DNA from: Winogradskyella sp. MH6
Lineage (GTDB): Bacteria > Bacteroidota > Bacteroidia > Flavobacteriales > Flavobacteriaceae
Length of the DNA: 64,000 nucleotides
Assembly: GCF_022810765.1 (NCBI RefSeq)
Contig: NZ_CP094494.1
Location: forward strand, 2,914,001 to 2,978,000
Direction: 5' to 3'
Shown: one piece after another, positions 43,831 through 52,276 of the stretch
Position numbering within the stretch: position 1 is the stretch's first letter
Layout of the letters: each line of letters opens with the position of its first letter
Program-made: the position numbers and the translations under genes
The notes under the pieces: generated by a model
Database searches by the model: none
What the model was told of the DNA's origin: nothing
The model's input: only the letters and a program-made list of their open reading frames with translations

Positions 43831-44592
43831 TTATTCAGGATAATAGCTTAAATCTGGACGAACTTTAGCTTCTACTTCATTGTATTTAGTGGCGAGCTTA
43901 ATAACTTCCCAAAATGTAGCTTGACTTTCATCTCCTAAAAGTTCATCATCATCTTCACCGTCTTGTGCTATGGCTAACTCACTTTCACCAGCTACAGAGA
44001 CCATATAGTAACTTTCTTCGCTGCCAAATCCACTGTGATATACCTCATATCCATTTTTAACACCTTTTGTTTCAAACATCTCTTTAATTTTTGCCATACC
44101 TTCATTCATTGCTTTTGCATTTTTTGGAGCGTAATACAAAAAGTGATATTCTCTTTCGTTTTTATCCTTTGTACTGTAGCCTTCTGGCATGTATGATAAC
44201 TGAGGAATGAAATGTATAATCTCGTTACTATGAGAATCATAACATTCATCCATTCCCTCAAACATTTTACCCATTTCTTCCTCACCAATTTTCTTCGCAA
44301 GACCTTCCATTGGGTTGGTGTCTAACTCAGCCATGTTCTTGATGGGTGATACATAAACATAACGACCATCTTCCACACTAATGGTTGTCCAACTCATACC
44401 TTCAATTTTATTCTCGTCACAGCTTTTCTTTAGCTTTAGTGCCAATTCTTCATATTTTGGCATCATTTCAAACTTTACATTGTCTGTATGTACAACAAAC
44501 ATTGTAGGTTGCTCTTCTTCTTGTGAATTTGAAAAGTTTACAGTAAAAACTGTTAATAAGAGAATTAGTAATCCCGTTTTTAAATTCTTCAT
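43831..44592 (-). CDS. Exported protein of unknown function with two tandem alpha-beta domains
   Basis: A 253-residue protein starting at ATG 44592 (MKNLKTGLLILLLTVFTVNFSNSQ, a signal peptide); the longer frame from 44643 gives an unlikely N-terminus. The mature protein consists of two similar halves. Half 1 (about 28-138) runs from TMFVVHTDNVKFEMMPKYEELALKLKK to IIHFIPQLSYMPEG; half 2 (about 148-253) from EYHFLYYAPKNAKAMNEGMAKIKEMF to VRPDLSYYPE. Both end in the same PxLSYxPE motif. Each half has the layout of dimeric alpha-beta-barrel (monooxygenase-like) domains, so one chain could form a pseudo-dimer. Function unknown. Single gene with a terminator behind it. Confidence 0.65.
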   Translation of the reverse strand: MKNLKTGLLILLLTVFTVNFSNSQEEEQPTMFVVHTDNVKFEMMPKYEELALKLKKSCDENKIEGMSWTTISVEDGRYVYVSPIKNMAELDTNPMEGLAKKIGEEEMGKMFEGMDECYDSHSNEIIHFIPQLSYMPEGYSTKDKNEREYHFLYYAPKNAKAMNEGMAKIKEMFETKGVKNGYEVYHSGFGSEESYYMVSVAGESELAIAQDGEDDDELLGDESQATFWEVIKLATKYNEVEAKVRPDLSYYPE

Positions 44593-44809
44593 AATAATTT
44601 GATTTAATTGGTTAGTAAAATATTTAATAGCAAGTACTAACAAAGAGGCTAATTAAATCGTAGATAAACAGGACAGGTATACTTATCTAAAAATCAGAAT
44701 TTTATACAGCTAAATTAATGAAAAATTTAATTTAAGATTTATACTACAAAATGTAACTTAGGAAAAAGCTAAGAATCAATAAAGATTATGAAGTAAAAAT
44801 AGATACTTT

Positions 44810-45343
44810 TTAAGCAAAGAAACTAAACATATTGCCGCCATATTTTTTTGAGTGAGAGTAATGCGCTAAAAGACTTAAATCAGTATGTTTAGAGTGTTCT
44901 ATAATTAAAAGACCTTCTTCTTCTAGTAGGTTATTTTCAAAAACCAATTGAGGGATTTTTGAGAATAAATCAACCTCAAAATCATAAGGAGGATCAGCAA
45001 AAATGATACTATACTGTTGTCCGAAATTTTCTAAAAATTTAAAGACATCACTTTTTATTGTTTTTATTGGCATTTCAAACAATTCAGCTGTATCATTTAT
45101 AAATTTTATACAAGCGTAGTGATCATCTACTGCTGTAATGTCTTCAGTTCCTCTAGAGGCAAACTCGTAACTAATGTTGCCAGTACCAGAAAATAGGTCT
45201 AATACAGAAATATCATCAAAATAATACTGGTTATTAAGTATGTTAAACAAGGCTTCTTTGGCCATGTCTGTAGTTGGGCGAACAGGTAATTTAGCAGGAG
45301 CTATAATTTTTCTGCCTTTATATGTTCCGGAGATGATACGCAT
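44810..45343 (-). CDS. rsmD: 16S rRNA (guanine966-N2)-methyltransferase RsmD
   Basis: A 177-residue methyltransferase that modifies G966 of 16S rRNA. The N-terminus MRIISGTYKGRKIIAP and VRPTTDMAKEALFNIL are typical RsmD; SAM-binding VLDLFSGTGNISYEFASRG is at about residues 46-64, and the catalytic NPPY-type motif is FADPPYDF near residue 114. Length is normal. Its start overlaps the last codon of the DUF3822 gene by one base. The pair DUF3822-rsmD is a recurring arrangement in flavobacteria, so an rRNA or translation link for DUF3822 is a possibility. Confidence 0.95.
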   Translation of the reverse strand: MRIISGTYKGRKIIAPAKLPVRPTTDMAKEALFNILNNQYYFDDISVLDLFSGTGNISYEFASRGTEDITAVDDHYACIKFINDTAELFEMPIKTIKSDVFKFLENFGQQYSIIFADPPYDFEVDLFSKIPQLVFENNLLEEEGLLIIEHSKHTDLSLLAHYSHSKKYGGNMFSFFA

Positions 45344-46149
45344 TAAAAAGTGTTTAGAATCAAATAGTGGTGGTGTAGCTTATCTGAGCTTACCTCTTCT
45401 GAATAGTTATAACTAAAGTTAAGTTTTTCAAACTCAACGTGTCTTATGTATGTGTAGATTAGATTATATAATTCGTCGTTTTTATCAATATTTCCACTTA
45501 AATAAATTATTGTGGTTTCAACATCTAGTTTTAGTTGTTCAAAAACAAAGAGAACATAGTAAATAAAATCTTCTTTACTGTGATATTCAAAAACATTAAA
45601 TAGTTGAAGTTGTTCGTTTTCTATAACCGATATCTCAATCATAGAGCTGTTAACGTGGAGGTACACATTAGCATTATTGCTTTTAATAGTTTTTTGCAAA
45701 ACTGAATCTATTAAAACCGTAGAGGAATGCTTATATGTAAATTCGCCAAAGGTTTCAAAAATATAGTTGTTGATATTAATGTATGGTATGTATACGTTGA
45801 CACTCTCATTTACTGCAATATCATCATATGTGATAAAATCTGTCTTTAAGATTTTTGTATTGAATTTTAAATAATCTGCTTTGTTGTTTTCGTCATAAAG
45901 TTCTTTTGGCACCAGAGTGGACAATTCATTTTGATGTATAACCGTAATAGCATCAAATTCATCTGAGAAAATAGAGTTGGCACTCAATTCGGTTTTTAGA
46001 CGATTTAGAACATCAAAAGGATTTAGTTTATGATGAAATGAAATGCTATTAAGAAACTCAATAGTATTAGATGTTCTGTTTAGTATACAAAAACAAAGCC
46101 CATTCAAATTAACTTGAATGGACAGTTCTTTAATGTTATTTTTAGTCAA
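45343..46149 (-). CDS. DUF3822 family protein
   Basis: A 268-residue soluble protein matching the DUF3822 family of Bacteroidota, recognised from its length, its rsmD neighbour and segments such as LSIQVNLNGLCFCILN and VNVYIPYININNYIFETFGEFTYKHSSTVLID. Its fold resembles the ASKHA (actin/hexokinase-like) group, seen in VYLHVNSSMIEISVIENEQLQLFNVFEY followed by FIYYVLFVFEQLKLDVETTIIYLSGNID; this is typical of type IV pilus assembly-like PilM or sugar-kinase folds. No nucleotide-binding residues are obvious. Function unknown. Confidence 0.75.
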   Translation of the reverse strand: MTKNNIKELSIQVNLNGLCFCILNRTSNTIEFLNSISFHHKLNPFDVLNRLKTELSANSIFSDEFDAITVIHQNELSTLVPKELYDENNKADYLKFNTKILKTDFITYDDIAVNESVNVYIPYININNYIFETFGEFTYKHSSTVLIDSVLQKTIKSNNANVYLHVNSSMIEISVIENEQLQLFNVFEYHSKEDFIYYVLFVFEQLKLDVETTIIYLSGNIDKNDELYNLIYTYIRHVEFEKLNFSYNYSEEVSSDKLHHHYLILNTF

Positions 46150-46151
46150 AA

Positions 46152-46874
46152 TTATTCCTTTGTTGAAAGGTCTTTACCCCAGTTTCCGCTAGTGTTAACT
46201 TCTTCCATAGAACCAATTTTCACGGTTTCACCTTTAACACCTGCAATAGAAACAGCTTGCTTTTCTTTCTCTATTAGATATTTTTCTTGGCCATCTAAAA
46301 CAATAGCTTTATCAACGCTAGCTTCAAATACTGGAATTTCTTCTATTTTACCAGCTTCTAGTTTAAATTTAGCACCTTCTTTACCAATACCAACATTAGC
46401 CATGTTTTTATAGCGACTATCTCCTTTAAAGATAGAGTCTTTTACATTCCAATAATCTAATGTGTCTATTAGAGTGATAGTTTTAAACGTTTCTACACCA
46501 CCAAACGCACGAGTTCTTTCTACGTCTAAAACTGTACTATCTCGTCTTTGTGTAATAGGAATACTATCGTTTTCTACAAAATCTATAAGCTTATCAAAGC
46601 TGCCTGCATATTCTCCTTTTACTTCTTTGTAAGCTATTTGAGAATCTCTAATATCTACTAATCTATCTATTACAACTTTGTAACGCTCAACCTTTAGTTT
46701 GTTGAATTCTATTTCCTTGTATACAGACATAAAGGTAATGTAACCAAGAAATATAATAAGTGCCCATAGTACTAGGTTAAGTACTGGTTTTAATTTTTTA
46801 GGAACAAATTTGTCAATTAACCATACAATTAGGATAGTTAAGAGTATAATACCAATTATAGCTGCAATTACCAT
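46152..46874 (-). CDS. Membrane protein of unknown function
   Basis: A 240-residue protein with two N-terminal transmembrane segments (about residues 3-21 and 30-50) and a large soluble C-terminal part facing the periplasm: a helical YKEIEFNKLKVERYKVVIDRLVDIRDSQIAYKEVKGEYAGSFDKLIDFVENDSIP, then a beta-rich region ending near GNWGKDLSTKE. The pattern IRDSQIAYKEVKGEYAGSFDKLIDF recalls the N-terminal helix region of type II secretion pseudopilin-like proteins, but no prepilin peptidase site is present. It is the first gene of the minus-strand run that includes DUF3822 and rsmD (2-bp gap). A TAGATTTG -7-like box lies at 46908-46915 on the minus strand. Confidence 0.6.
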   Translation of the reverse strand: MVIAAIIGIILLTILIVWLIDKFVPKKLKPVLNLVLWALIIFLGYITFMSVYKEIEFNKLKVERYKVVIDRLVDIRDSQIAYKEVKGEYAGSFDKLIDFVENDSIPITQRRDSTVLDVERTRAFGGVETFKTITLIDTLDYWNVKDSIFKGDSRYKNMANVGIGKEGAKFKLEAGKIEEIPVFEASVDKAIVLDGQEKYLIEKEKQAVSIAGVKGETVKIGSMEEVNTSGNWGKDLSTKE

Positions 46875-46907
46875 TTTTTAGTTTTTATTTATTAATTAGC
46901 TGTCTCG

Positions 46908-46915
46908 CAAATCTA
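46908..46915 (-). promoter_or_regulatory. Candidate -7 element of the membrane protein-DUF3822-rsmD run
   Basis: TAGATTTG on the minus strand matches TAnnTTTG about 35 bases before the ATG at 46874. The -33 region is not a match, so this is tentative. Confidence 0.3.
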
Positions 46916-47022
46916 CAATTTTTTTTTATTGAGAAAAACTATCTAAATAAAAATCATTCAAAATTAAGATAGGTTTTTAATGAAGGTATATATATATTAT
47001 ATTGCTCACAATTTAATTCTCT

Positions 47023-48465
47023 ATGATTACTAATGCTTCTGCATTTTATTCGCTTTTAAAGTCTAAATTTCCGTTTGTGCCTACTGCTAAGCAAGATAAG
47101 GTGTTAATGCAGTTGTCTCAATTTATTTTTGACACCTCTTCTAATCAAACTTATTTGTTAAGAGGTTATGCTGGTACAGGAAAAACAAGTATTGTTGGTA
47201 CAATAGTTAATAACCTCTGGCAAGCAAAGAAAAGCGCTGTTTTGTTGGCACCAACAGGTAGAGCAGCTAAAGTCATCTCTAACTATTCAAAAAAAGAAGC
47301 ATTTACAATACATAAGAAGATTTACTTTCCTAAAAAAGAAAAGGGAGGTGGTGTTAAGTTTGTTATGCAGCCAAACAAGCATAGAAACACCATTTTTATT
47401 GTAGATGAAGCATCTATGATACCAGACACGCCATCGGATTCAAAACTATTTGAAAACGGTTCGCTATTAGATGATTTAATGCAATATGTATATTCTGGTC
47501 ATCAGTGTAAGCTATTATTAATAGGAGATAAAGCCCAATTGCCACCAGTAAAATCTGATTTAAGTCCAGCGCTAGATTCAGATAAGTTAAGTCTTAATTA
47601 TAACAAGAATGTTTCTGGCGAAGAATTAGATGAAGTTGTTAGACAAGAGCAAGACTCTGGTATTCTAGAAAATGCAACTGAGCTAAGAGCTACTTTAGAA
47701 TCAGGGTTTTACGAGAGTTTTAAATTCAATGTTACAGCTTATGAAGACATTGTTAGATTAGTAGATGGTTACGAAATTATGGATGCCATTAATGATGCTT
47801 ACAGTAGCAATGGTTATGAAGAAACAGCAATCATAGTTCGTAGCAATAAAAGGGCAAATCTTTACAACAAGCAAATAAGAGAGCGTATTTTATTTAATGA
47901 GAGCGAATTGTCTGCAGGTGATTATCTCATGGTGGTTAAGAACAACTACTTTTGGATTAAACCAACAACAGAAGCAGGCTTTATAGCTAATGGAGATATT
48001 GTTGAAGTTTTAGAAATCTTCAGTATTAAAGAATTATACGGTTTTAAGTTTGCTGAAGTTAAAGTAAAAATGGTCGATTATCCTCGTATGAGACCTTTTG
48101 AGACCGTCTTGCTTTTAGATACAATTGATGCTGAAAGCGCCTCATTAAGTTATGATGATTCTAATAAGCTTTATCAAGAAGTTGCTAAAGATTATGCTAA
48201 TGAGACGAGTAATTACAAGCGTTTTTTAGGTGTTAAAAACAATAAATATTTTAATGCGCTTCAAGTTAAATTTTCTTATGCCATAACCTGTCATAAGTCT
48301 CAAGGTGGGCAATGGAATACTATTTTTGTAGAGCAACCTTATTTGCCAAATGGTATGGATAAAGATTACTTACGTTGGTTGTATACAGCTGTAACACGTG
48401 CAAAAGAGAAACTTTATCTTATAGGATTTAAAGATGAAATGTTTGTTGAAAACGACGCTAATTAA
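47023..48465 (+). CDS. RecD-like superfamily 1 DNA helicase
   Basis: A 480-residue ATP-dependent helicase. Walker A GYAGTGKTS is at about residues 48-56, PTGRAAKVIS and TIFIVDEASMI (motif II) follow, LLIGDKAQLPPVKSD is motif III, and the C-terminus has TCHKSQGGQWNTIFVEQP and WLYTAVTRAKEKLYLIGF (UvrD/RecD C-terminal motifs). The protein lacks the N-terminal domains of RecD2, so it is the short form often annotated AAA-family ATPase/exodeoxyribonuclease V alpha-like. Likely role: DNA repair or recombination. Gene order near DUF3822 and rsmD is common in flavobacteria. Confidence 0.88.
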   Translation: MITNASAFYSLLKSKFPFVPTAKQDKVLMQLSQFIFDTSSNQTYLLRGYAGTGKTSIVGTIVNNLWQAKKSAVLLAPTGRAAKVISNYSKKEAFTIHKKIYFPKKEKGGGVKFVMQPNKHRNTIFIVDEASMIPDTPSDSKLFENGSLLDDLMQYVYSGHQCKLLLIGDKAQLPPVKSDLSPALDSDKLSLNYNKNVSGEELDEVVRQEQDSGILENATELRATLESGFYESFKFNVTAYEDIVRLVDGYEIMDAINDAYSSNGYEETAIIVRSNKRANLYNKQIRERILFNESELSAGDYLMVVKNNYFWIKPTTEAGFIANGDIVEVLEIFSIKELYGFKFAEVKVKMVDYPRMRPFETVLLLDTIDAESASLSYDDSNKLYQEVAKDYANETSNYKRFLGVKNNKYFNALQVKFSYAITCHKSQGGQWNTIFVEQPYLPNGMDKDYLRWLYTAVTRAKEKLYLIGFKDEMFVENDAN

Positions 48466-48505
48466 AAGAGAAAACTTTATTTTTGAATACCGATAAAGCA
48501 GATAT

Positions 48506-49234
48506 ATGAAGATTATATCCATGATTCCTGCACGTTATAGTGCTTCTCGTTTTCCAGGTAAGCTAATGCAAAATTTAGCCGGAAAATCAGTTATATTGAG
48601 AACTTACGAAGCTACTGTTGCCACCAATCTATTCAGTGAAGTTTATGTTGTAACAGATAGTGACATTATTTATAATGAAATTGTAAATAATGGAGGTAAA
48701 GCTATAATGAGCCAAAAAGAACATGAATCTGGTAGTGACAGAATTGCAGAAGCTGTTGCAAATGTAGATTGTGATATTGTTGTAAACGTACAAGGTGATG
48801 AGCCTTTTACAGAAGCAGAAAGTTTACGAAAAGTACTAGAAGTTTTTAAAGAAGACGAACAAAAAGAAATTGATTTAGCCTCTTTAATGGTAGAAATTAC
48901 AGATTGGGAAGAAATAAATAATCCAAATACAGTTAAGGTTATTGTAGATCAGAATAATTTTGCGTTATATTTTTCTAGAAGTCCTATTCCGTTTCCGAGA
49001 GATAAAGAAGCAGGAGCAAGATATTTTAAACACAAAGGAATTTATGCCTTTAGAAAACAAGCTTTGTTAGATTTTACCGTTTTACCAATGCAGTTTATTG
49101 AAGCTACTGAGAAGATTGAATGTATTCGATATTTAGAATATGGTAAAAAAATTAAAATGGTAGAAACCGAAGTGCAAGGAGTAGAAATTGATACACCTGA
49201 AGATTTAGAAAAAGCTAAGCGTTTGTGGAAATAG
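48506..49234 (+). CDS. kdsB: 3-deoxy-manno-octulosonate cytidylyltransferase
   Basis: A 242-residue CMP-Kdo synthetase that activates Kdo with CTP for lipopolysaccharide inner-core assembly. Motifs: [22 protein letters not shown] (nucleotide binding), [31 protein letters not shown], and the catalytic/terminal [15 protein letters not shown] and [11 protein letters not shown] region. Full length. It heads a set with a HAD hydrolase (overlap about 10 bp) and a KdnB-like oxidase; in Shewanella the KdsB homologue acts on 8-amino-Kdo together with KdnA/KdnB, so this copy may prefer Kdo or 8-amino-Kdo. Sequence alone does not settle that. Confidence 0.94.
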   Translation: MKIISMIPARYSASRFPGKLMQNLAGKSVILRTYEATVATNLFSEVYVVTDSDIIYNEIVNNGGKAIMSQKEHESGSDRIAEAVANVDCDIVVNVQGDEPFTEAESLRKVLEVFKEDEQKEIDLASLMVEITDWEEINNPNTVKVIVDQNNFALYFSRSPIPFPRDKEAGARYFKHKGIYAFRKQALLDFTVLPMQFIEATEKIECIRYLEYGKKIKMVETEVQGVEIDTPEDLEKAKRLWK

Positions 49235-49935
49235 ATTACAGCAACATAAAAGTAATTGGTTTTGATGCTGATGATACGCTTTGGGTTAACGAAACCTATT
49301 TTAGAGAGGCAGAAGAAGAAGTAGGCCATTTGTTGTCACATTATGAGACACCAAATAAAATAGACCAGGAACTTTTTAGAATGGAGATGAAAAATCTTCC
49401 AACCTATGGTTATGGAGTAAAGGGTTTTGTGTTGTCAATGATAGAGTTAGCAATAGAATTGTCTAATGGTAGAGTTTCAAATGAAATAGTTGGTAAGATT
49501 TTAGATATTGGTAAAAACATGATCAATAAGCCAATTGAATTGTTAGATGGAGTAGAAGATGTTTTAAAAACCTTATCCAAAGATTACAGATTAATCCTAG
49601 CAACTAAAGGAGATTTGTTAGATCAAGAGCGTAAACTAGAAAAGTCTGGGTTGTTAGATTATTTTCATCATATAGAGGTTTTGAGCGAAAAACAAGAAGC
49701 TAATTATGAAAAGCTCTTGAAACATTTAGACATTAAACCCTCAGAATTTTTAATGATAGGTAATTCATTAAAGTCTGATATTTTACCATTGGTAAATATT
49801 GGTGCTAAGGCCATTCATGTGCCTTTTCACACAACTTGGCAGCACGAAAAAGTAAGTAAAAAAGAAACAAACGGGTTAGAGTATAAAACTGTTGATAATC
49901 TAAAAGAGATTTTAAGTTTTATAAAGACTAAATAA
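49225..49935 (+). CDS. HAD-superfamily hydrolase
   Basis: A 236-residue HAD hydrolase, GTG start at 49225, overlapping the kdsB end by 10 bp. The nucleophile motif is [14 protein letters not shown] near residues 10-23, the second motif ILATKG near residue 124, and the final acidic motif [11 protein letters not shown] near residue 174. A helical cap lies between motifs I and II. It may be a phosphatase for Kdo 8-phosphate (KdsC-like) or another sugar phosphate, given its position between kdsB and the KdnB-like gene, although it lacks the short KdsC form. Substrate uncertain. Confidence 0.85.
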   Translation: MEIDYSNIKVIGFDADDTLWVNETYFREAEEEVGHLLSHYETPNKIDQELFRMEMKNLPTYGYGVKGFVLSMIELAIELSNGRVSNEIVGKILDIGKNMINKPIELLDGVEDVLKTLSKDYRLILATKGDLLDQERKLEKSGLLDYFHHIEVLSEKQEANYEKLLKHLDIKPSEFLMIGNSLKSDILPLVNIGAKAIHVPFHTTWQHEKVSKKETNGLEYKTVDNLKEILSFIKTK

Positions 49936-49975
49936 ATAAACTAAGTTTTTATTTTTGTTAAAGATTAAATATTAA

Positions 49976-51058
49976 ATGATATATAAAAATTATCCAATGG
50001 TGTCCAGAATTGTTTTTGGGCGCGGAAGTTTTAATCAGTTAGATGAAATTTTAGCTCCTAAGCGAAAAGGACGCAATGCACCATTTATATTTTATGTAGA
50101 TGATGTCTTTAAGGGTAATCATTGGCTAACTTCAAGAATTACGTTGTCTTATAAAGACAAAATAGTTTATGTACCTACTAAAGAAGAACCAAAAACCTCT
50201 CAGATAGACCAATTAGTAGAAGATATTATATTAGAATATAGTGAGTTACCTTCGGGTATTATTGGTATTGGAGGTGGCATTGTAATGGATATTGCTAAGG
50301 CTGTATCATTGATGTTAACTAACAAAGGGCAATCTAAAGATTATCAAGGTTGGGATTTAATTAAAAATCCAGCCGTATATCATGTTGGTATTCCTACGAT
50401 TTCAGGTACAGGAGCTGAAGTATCTAGAACTACAATTTTAACAGGTCCAATACGTAAATTAGGTATTAATAGTGATTATACACCTTTCGACCAGGTTATC
50501 TTAGATCCTGAATTAACAAAGGATGTTCCTAAAAATCAGTGGTTCTATACAGGGATGGACTGCTTTGTACACTGTGTAGAATCTCTCAATGGCACCTATT
50601 TAAATGCCTTTAGCCAAAGCTATGGCGAAAAGGCCTATGAACTTTGTCAAGAAATTTTCTTAAGCGATAGTCTATCTGAAGAAGAGTCTCAAGATAAACT
50701 AATGATGGCATCATGGCACGGAGGCATGAGTATAGCCTATTCGCAGGTTGGTGTAGCCCATGCTATGAGTTATGGATTAGGCTACCTTCTTGGAGTTAAA
50801 CATGGTATAGGAAACTGTATTGTATTTGATCATTTAGAAGACTATTATCCAGAAGGAGTAGCCATGTTTAAAAAGATGAAAGAAAAGCATGGTATTGAAT
50901 TACCACAAGGTATTTGTGCTGGGCTGGATGATAATCAGTTTAACACCATGATAGATGTGGCACTTAGCCTAGAGCCGTTATGGGAAAATGCCGTTGGTAA
51001 AAACTGGAAAACTATAATTACCAGAGATGTGCTTCTAAAGCTCTACAAAAAAATGTAA
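49976..51058 (+). CDS. KdnB-like 3-deoxy-D-manno-octulosonate 8-oxidase (iron-dependent alcohol dehydrogenase family)
   Basis: A 360-residue iron-dependent alcohol dehydrogenase. It closely follows, from memory, the Shewanella KdnB sequence pattern: VFGRGSFNQLDEIL, FYVDDVF, GIGGGIVMDIAKAVSLMLTN, YQGWDLIKNPAVYHVGIPTISGTGAEVSRT, FDQVILDPEL, WFYTGMDCFVHCVESL and MASWHGGMSIAYSQVGVAHAMSYGL...HGIGN. KdnB oxidises Kdo at C8 to the aldehyde, which KdnA (PLP aminotransferase) turns into 8-amino-Kdo. Metal-ligand histidines are in HAMSYG and HGIGN. No kdnA is visible in this window. It sits 40 bp after the HAD gene and 1 bp before an acyltransferase. Confidence 0.82.
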   Translation: MIYKNYPMVSRIVFGRGSFNQLDEILAPKRKGRNAPFIFYVDDVFKGNHWLTSRITLSYKDKIVYVPTKEEPKTSQIDQLVEDIILEYSELPSGIIGIGGGIVMDIAKAVSLMLTNKGQSKDYQGWDLIKNPAVYHVGIPTISGTGAEVSRTTILTGPIRKLGINSDYTPFDQVILDPELTKDVPKNQWFYTGMDCFVHCVESLNGTYLNAFSQSYGEKAYELCQEIFLSDSLSEEESQDKLMMASWHGGMSIAYSQVGVAHAMSYGLGYLLGVKHGIGNCIVFDHLEDYYPEGVAMFKKMKEKHGIELPQGICAGLDDNQFNTMIDVALSLEPLWENAVGKNWKTIITRDVLLKLYKKM

Positions 51059-51059
51059 A

Positions 51060-51608
51060 ATGCGTTGGTTAGCAAAATTCATTTATTTCAAACTTTTAGG
51101 TTGGAAAATTGTAGGTAACACTAATTTCTCAAAAGACAGTATAAAAAAAGCTGTAATCATTGGTGTACCACATACGAGTTGGCACGACTTTTACATTGGT
51201 ATTTTATTAAGAAAAGTAGCATGTGTTAAAACCAATTTTATAGCTAAGAAAGAACTGTTTCGTTGGCCATTTGGTTATTACTTTAGAGCTGTTGGAGGAA
51301 AAGCTTTAGACCGAACTTCGGGTCAAAACAAAGTTGAAGCTATTGCTAAACTATTTGAAGAAGAGGAAGAGTTTAGATTAGCTCTTGCGCCAGAAGGGAC
51401 ACGAAAAAAAGTGGATAAATGGAGGACAGGATTTTATTACATAGCTAAAGCAGCTAAAGTGCCTATCATTATGTTTACTTTTGATTTTAAAAATAAGCAA
51501 AACAAAGTTTCAGAACCGTTTTATCCTACAGATAATATTGAAGATGATTTTAGATATATGAAAGCTTTTTACAAAGGAGTAGAAGGTAAGGTAAAAGCAT
51601 ATAGCTAG
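51060..51608 (+). CDS. Lysophospholipid acyltransferase-family protein (PlsC-like)
   Basis: A 182-residue acyltransferase. The catalytic HX4D motif is HTSWHDF near residue 38 (in IIGVPHTSWHDFYIG); RWPFGYYFRAVGGKALDR corresponds to the second block and LAPEGTRKK to the EGT block. The protein is short and N-terminally weakly hydrophobic, like the 1-acyl-sn-glycerol-3-phosphate acyltransferases of Bacteroidota. Start follows the KdnB-like stop by one base, so it is co-transcribed, suggesting a role in lipid or lipid A acylation. Ends shortly before the terminator at 51700. Confidence 0.88.
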   Translation: MRWLAKFIYFKLLGWKIVGNTNFSKDSIKKAVIIGVPHTSWHDFYIGILLRKVACVKTNFIAKKELFRWPFGYYFRAVGGKALDRTSGQNKVEAIAKLFEEEEEFRLALAPEGTRKKVDKWRTGFYYIAKAAKVPIIMFTFDFKNKQNKVSEPFYPTDNIEDDFRYMKAFYKGVEGKVKAYS

Positions 51609-51699
51609 AATTTTGGCACAAGATTTGTTTTATATATAATACATGCAATGAAACATAAAGTAAACTTTTAAGTCCCTAAAAAGAAACATTGCCTCAAAG

Positions 51700-51729
51700 A
51701 GCTATCAAATTAATTTGGTAGCTTTTTTT
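51700..51729 (+). terminator. Rho-independent terminator of the kdsB-acyltransferase operon
   Basis: AGCTATCAAA (51700-51709) pairs with TTTGGTAGCT (51714-51723; one G-T pair), TTAA loop, then a long T run. The hairpin overlaps the last codons and stop of the convergent NTF2-like gene. Confidence 0.8.
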
Positions 51730-52174
51730 CTGCCATATATTTATCGAGAAGATAGTTGGTCTGGGATTGTAATTTCTTTTTAAAAAAACCGCTACCACCC
51801 AACAATAATCCTTTAAAACCAATAGCTTGCTTTGCCCAATTATGAAGATTGAAATCATCAGTATGCTTAATTATTAATCCATCTTTAAACTCAAACCTAG
51901 CATCAATTTTATTGTGAACTTTTCTTCCTGTTTTGCTAAAGGTATAGAATGCTTCCCAATGTGCAGAATTTTCGGTAATGTTGGTAGCTTCAATTTTAAA
52001 GTCTTTTCCTTTTTGGGACTCACAAAGCATTTTCCACATTGCTCTAGCGCGCTCTGCTTTTAAAACACCAAAAGCAGGATCTTCGAAAACGACATCTTTG
52101 TGGTAATAAGAAGTCATTTTATTAGCATCGAGTTGATGAAATGCTTGATAAAAACAAACTATTAAGTCTTTCAT
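51710..52174 (-). CDS. NTF2-like/SnoaL-fold protein
   Basis: A 154-residue soluble protein with the NTF2-like cone fold signature: MKDLIVCFYQAFHQLDANKMTSYYHKDVVFEDPAFGVLKAERARAMWKMLCESQ, then IEATNITENSAHWEAFYTFSKTGRKVHNKIDARFEFKDGLIIKHTDDFNLHNWAKQAI. Members are varied (ketosteroid isomerase-like, SnoaL polyketide cyclases, binding proteins). No catalytic Asp/His pair can be assigned with confidence. It is convergent with the acyltransferase gene and shares the terminator region at its 3' end. Function unknown. Confidence 0.82.
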   Translation of the reverse strand: MKDLIVCFYQAFHQLDANKMTSYYHKDVVFEDPAFGVLKAERARAMWKMLCESQKGKDFKIEATNITENSAHWEAFYTFSKTGRKVHNKIDARFEFKDGLIIKHTDDFNLHNWAKQAIGFKGLLLGGSGFFKKKLQSQTNYLLDKYMAEKKLPN

Positions 52175-52276
52175 ATTCAGTTTTATACATGATAAATGTA
52201 AATTTTATTCAACTTTTTTAAAACCCACATAATCATAATTACGTAAGTAAAGTACAAACAAAAAACTTATATAATC

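Noticed and set aside
49950-49957. TATTTTTG box before the KdnB-like gene
   Set aside because: Matches the -7 consensus but no -33 box, and AT-rich DNA gives such matches by chance.
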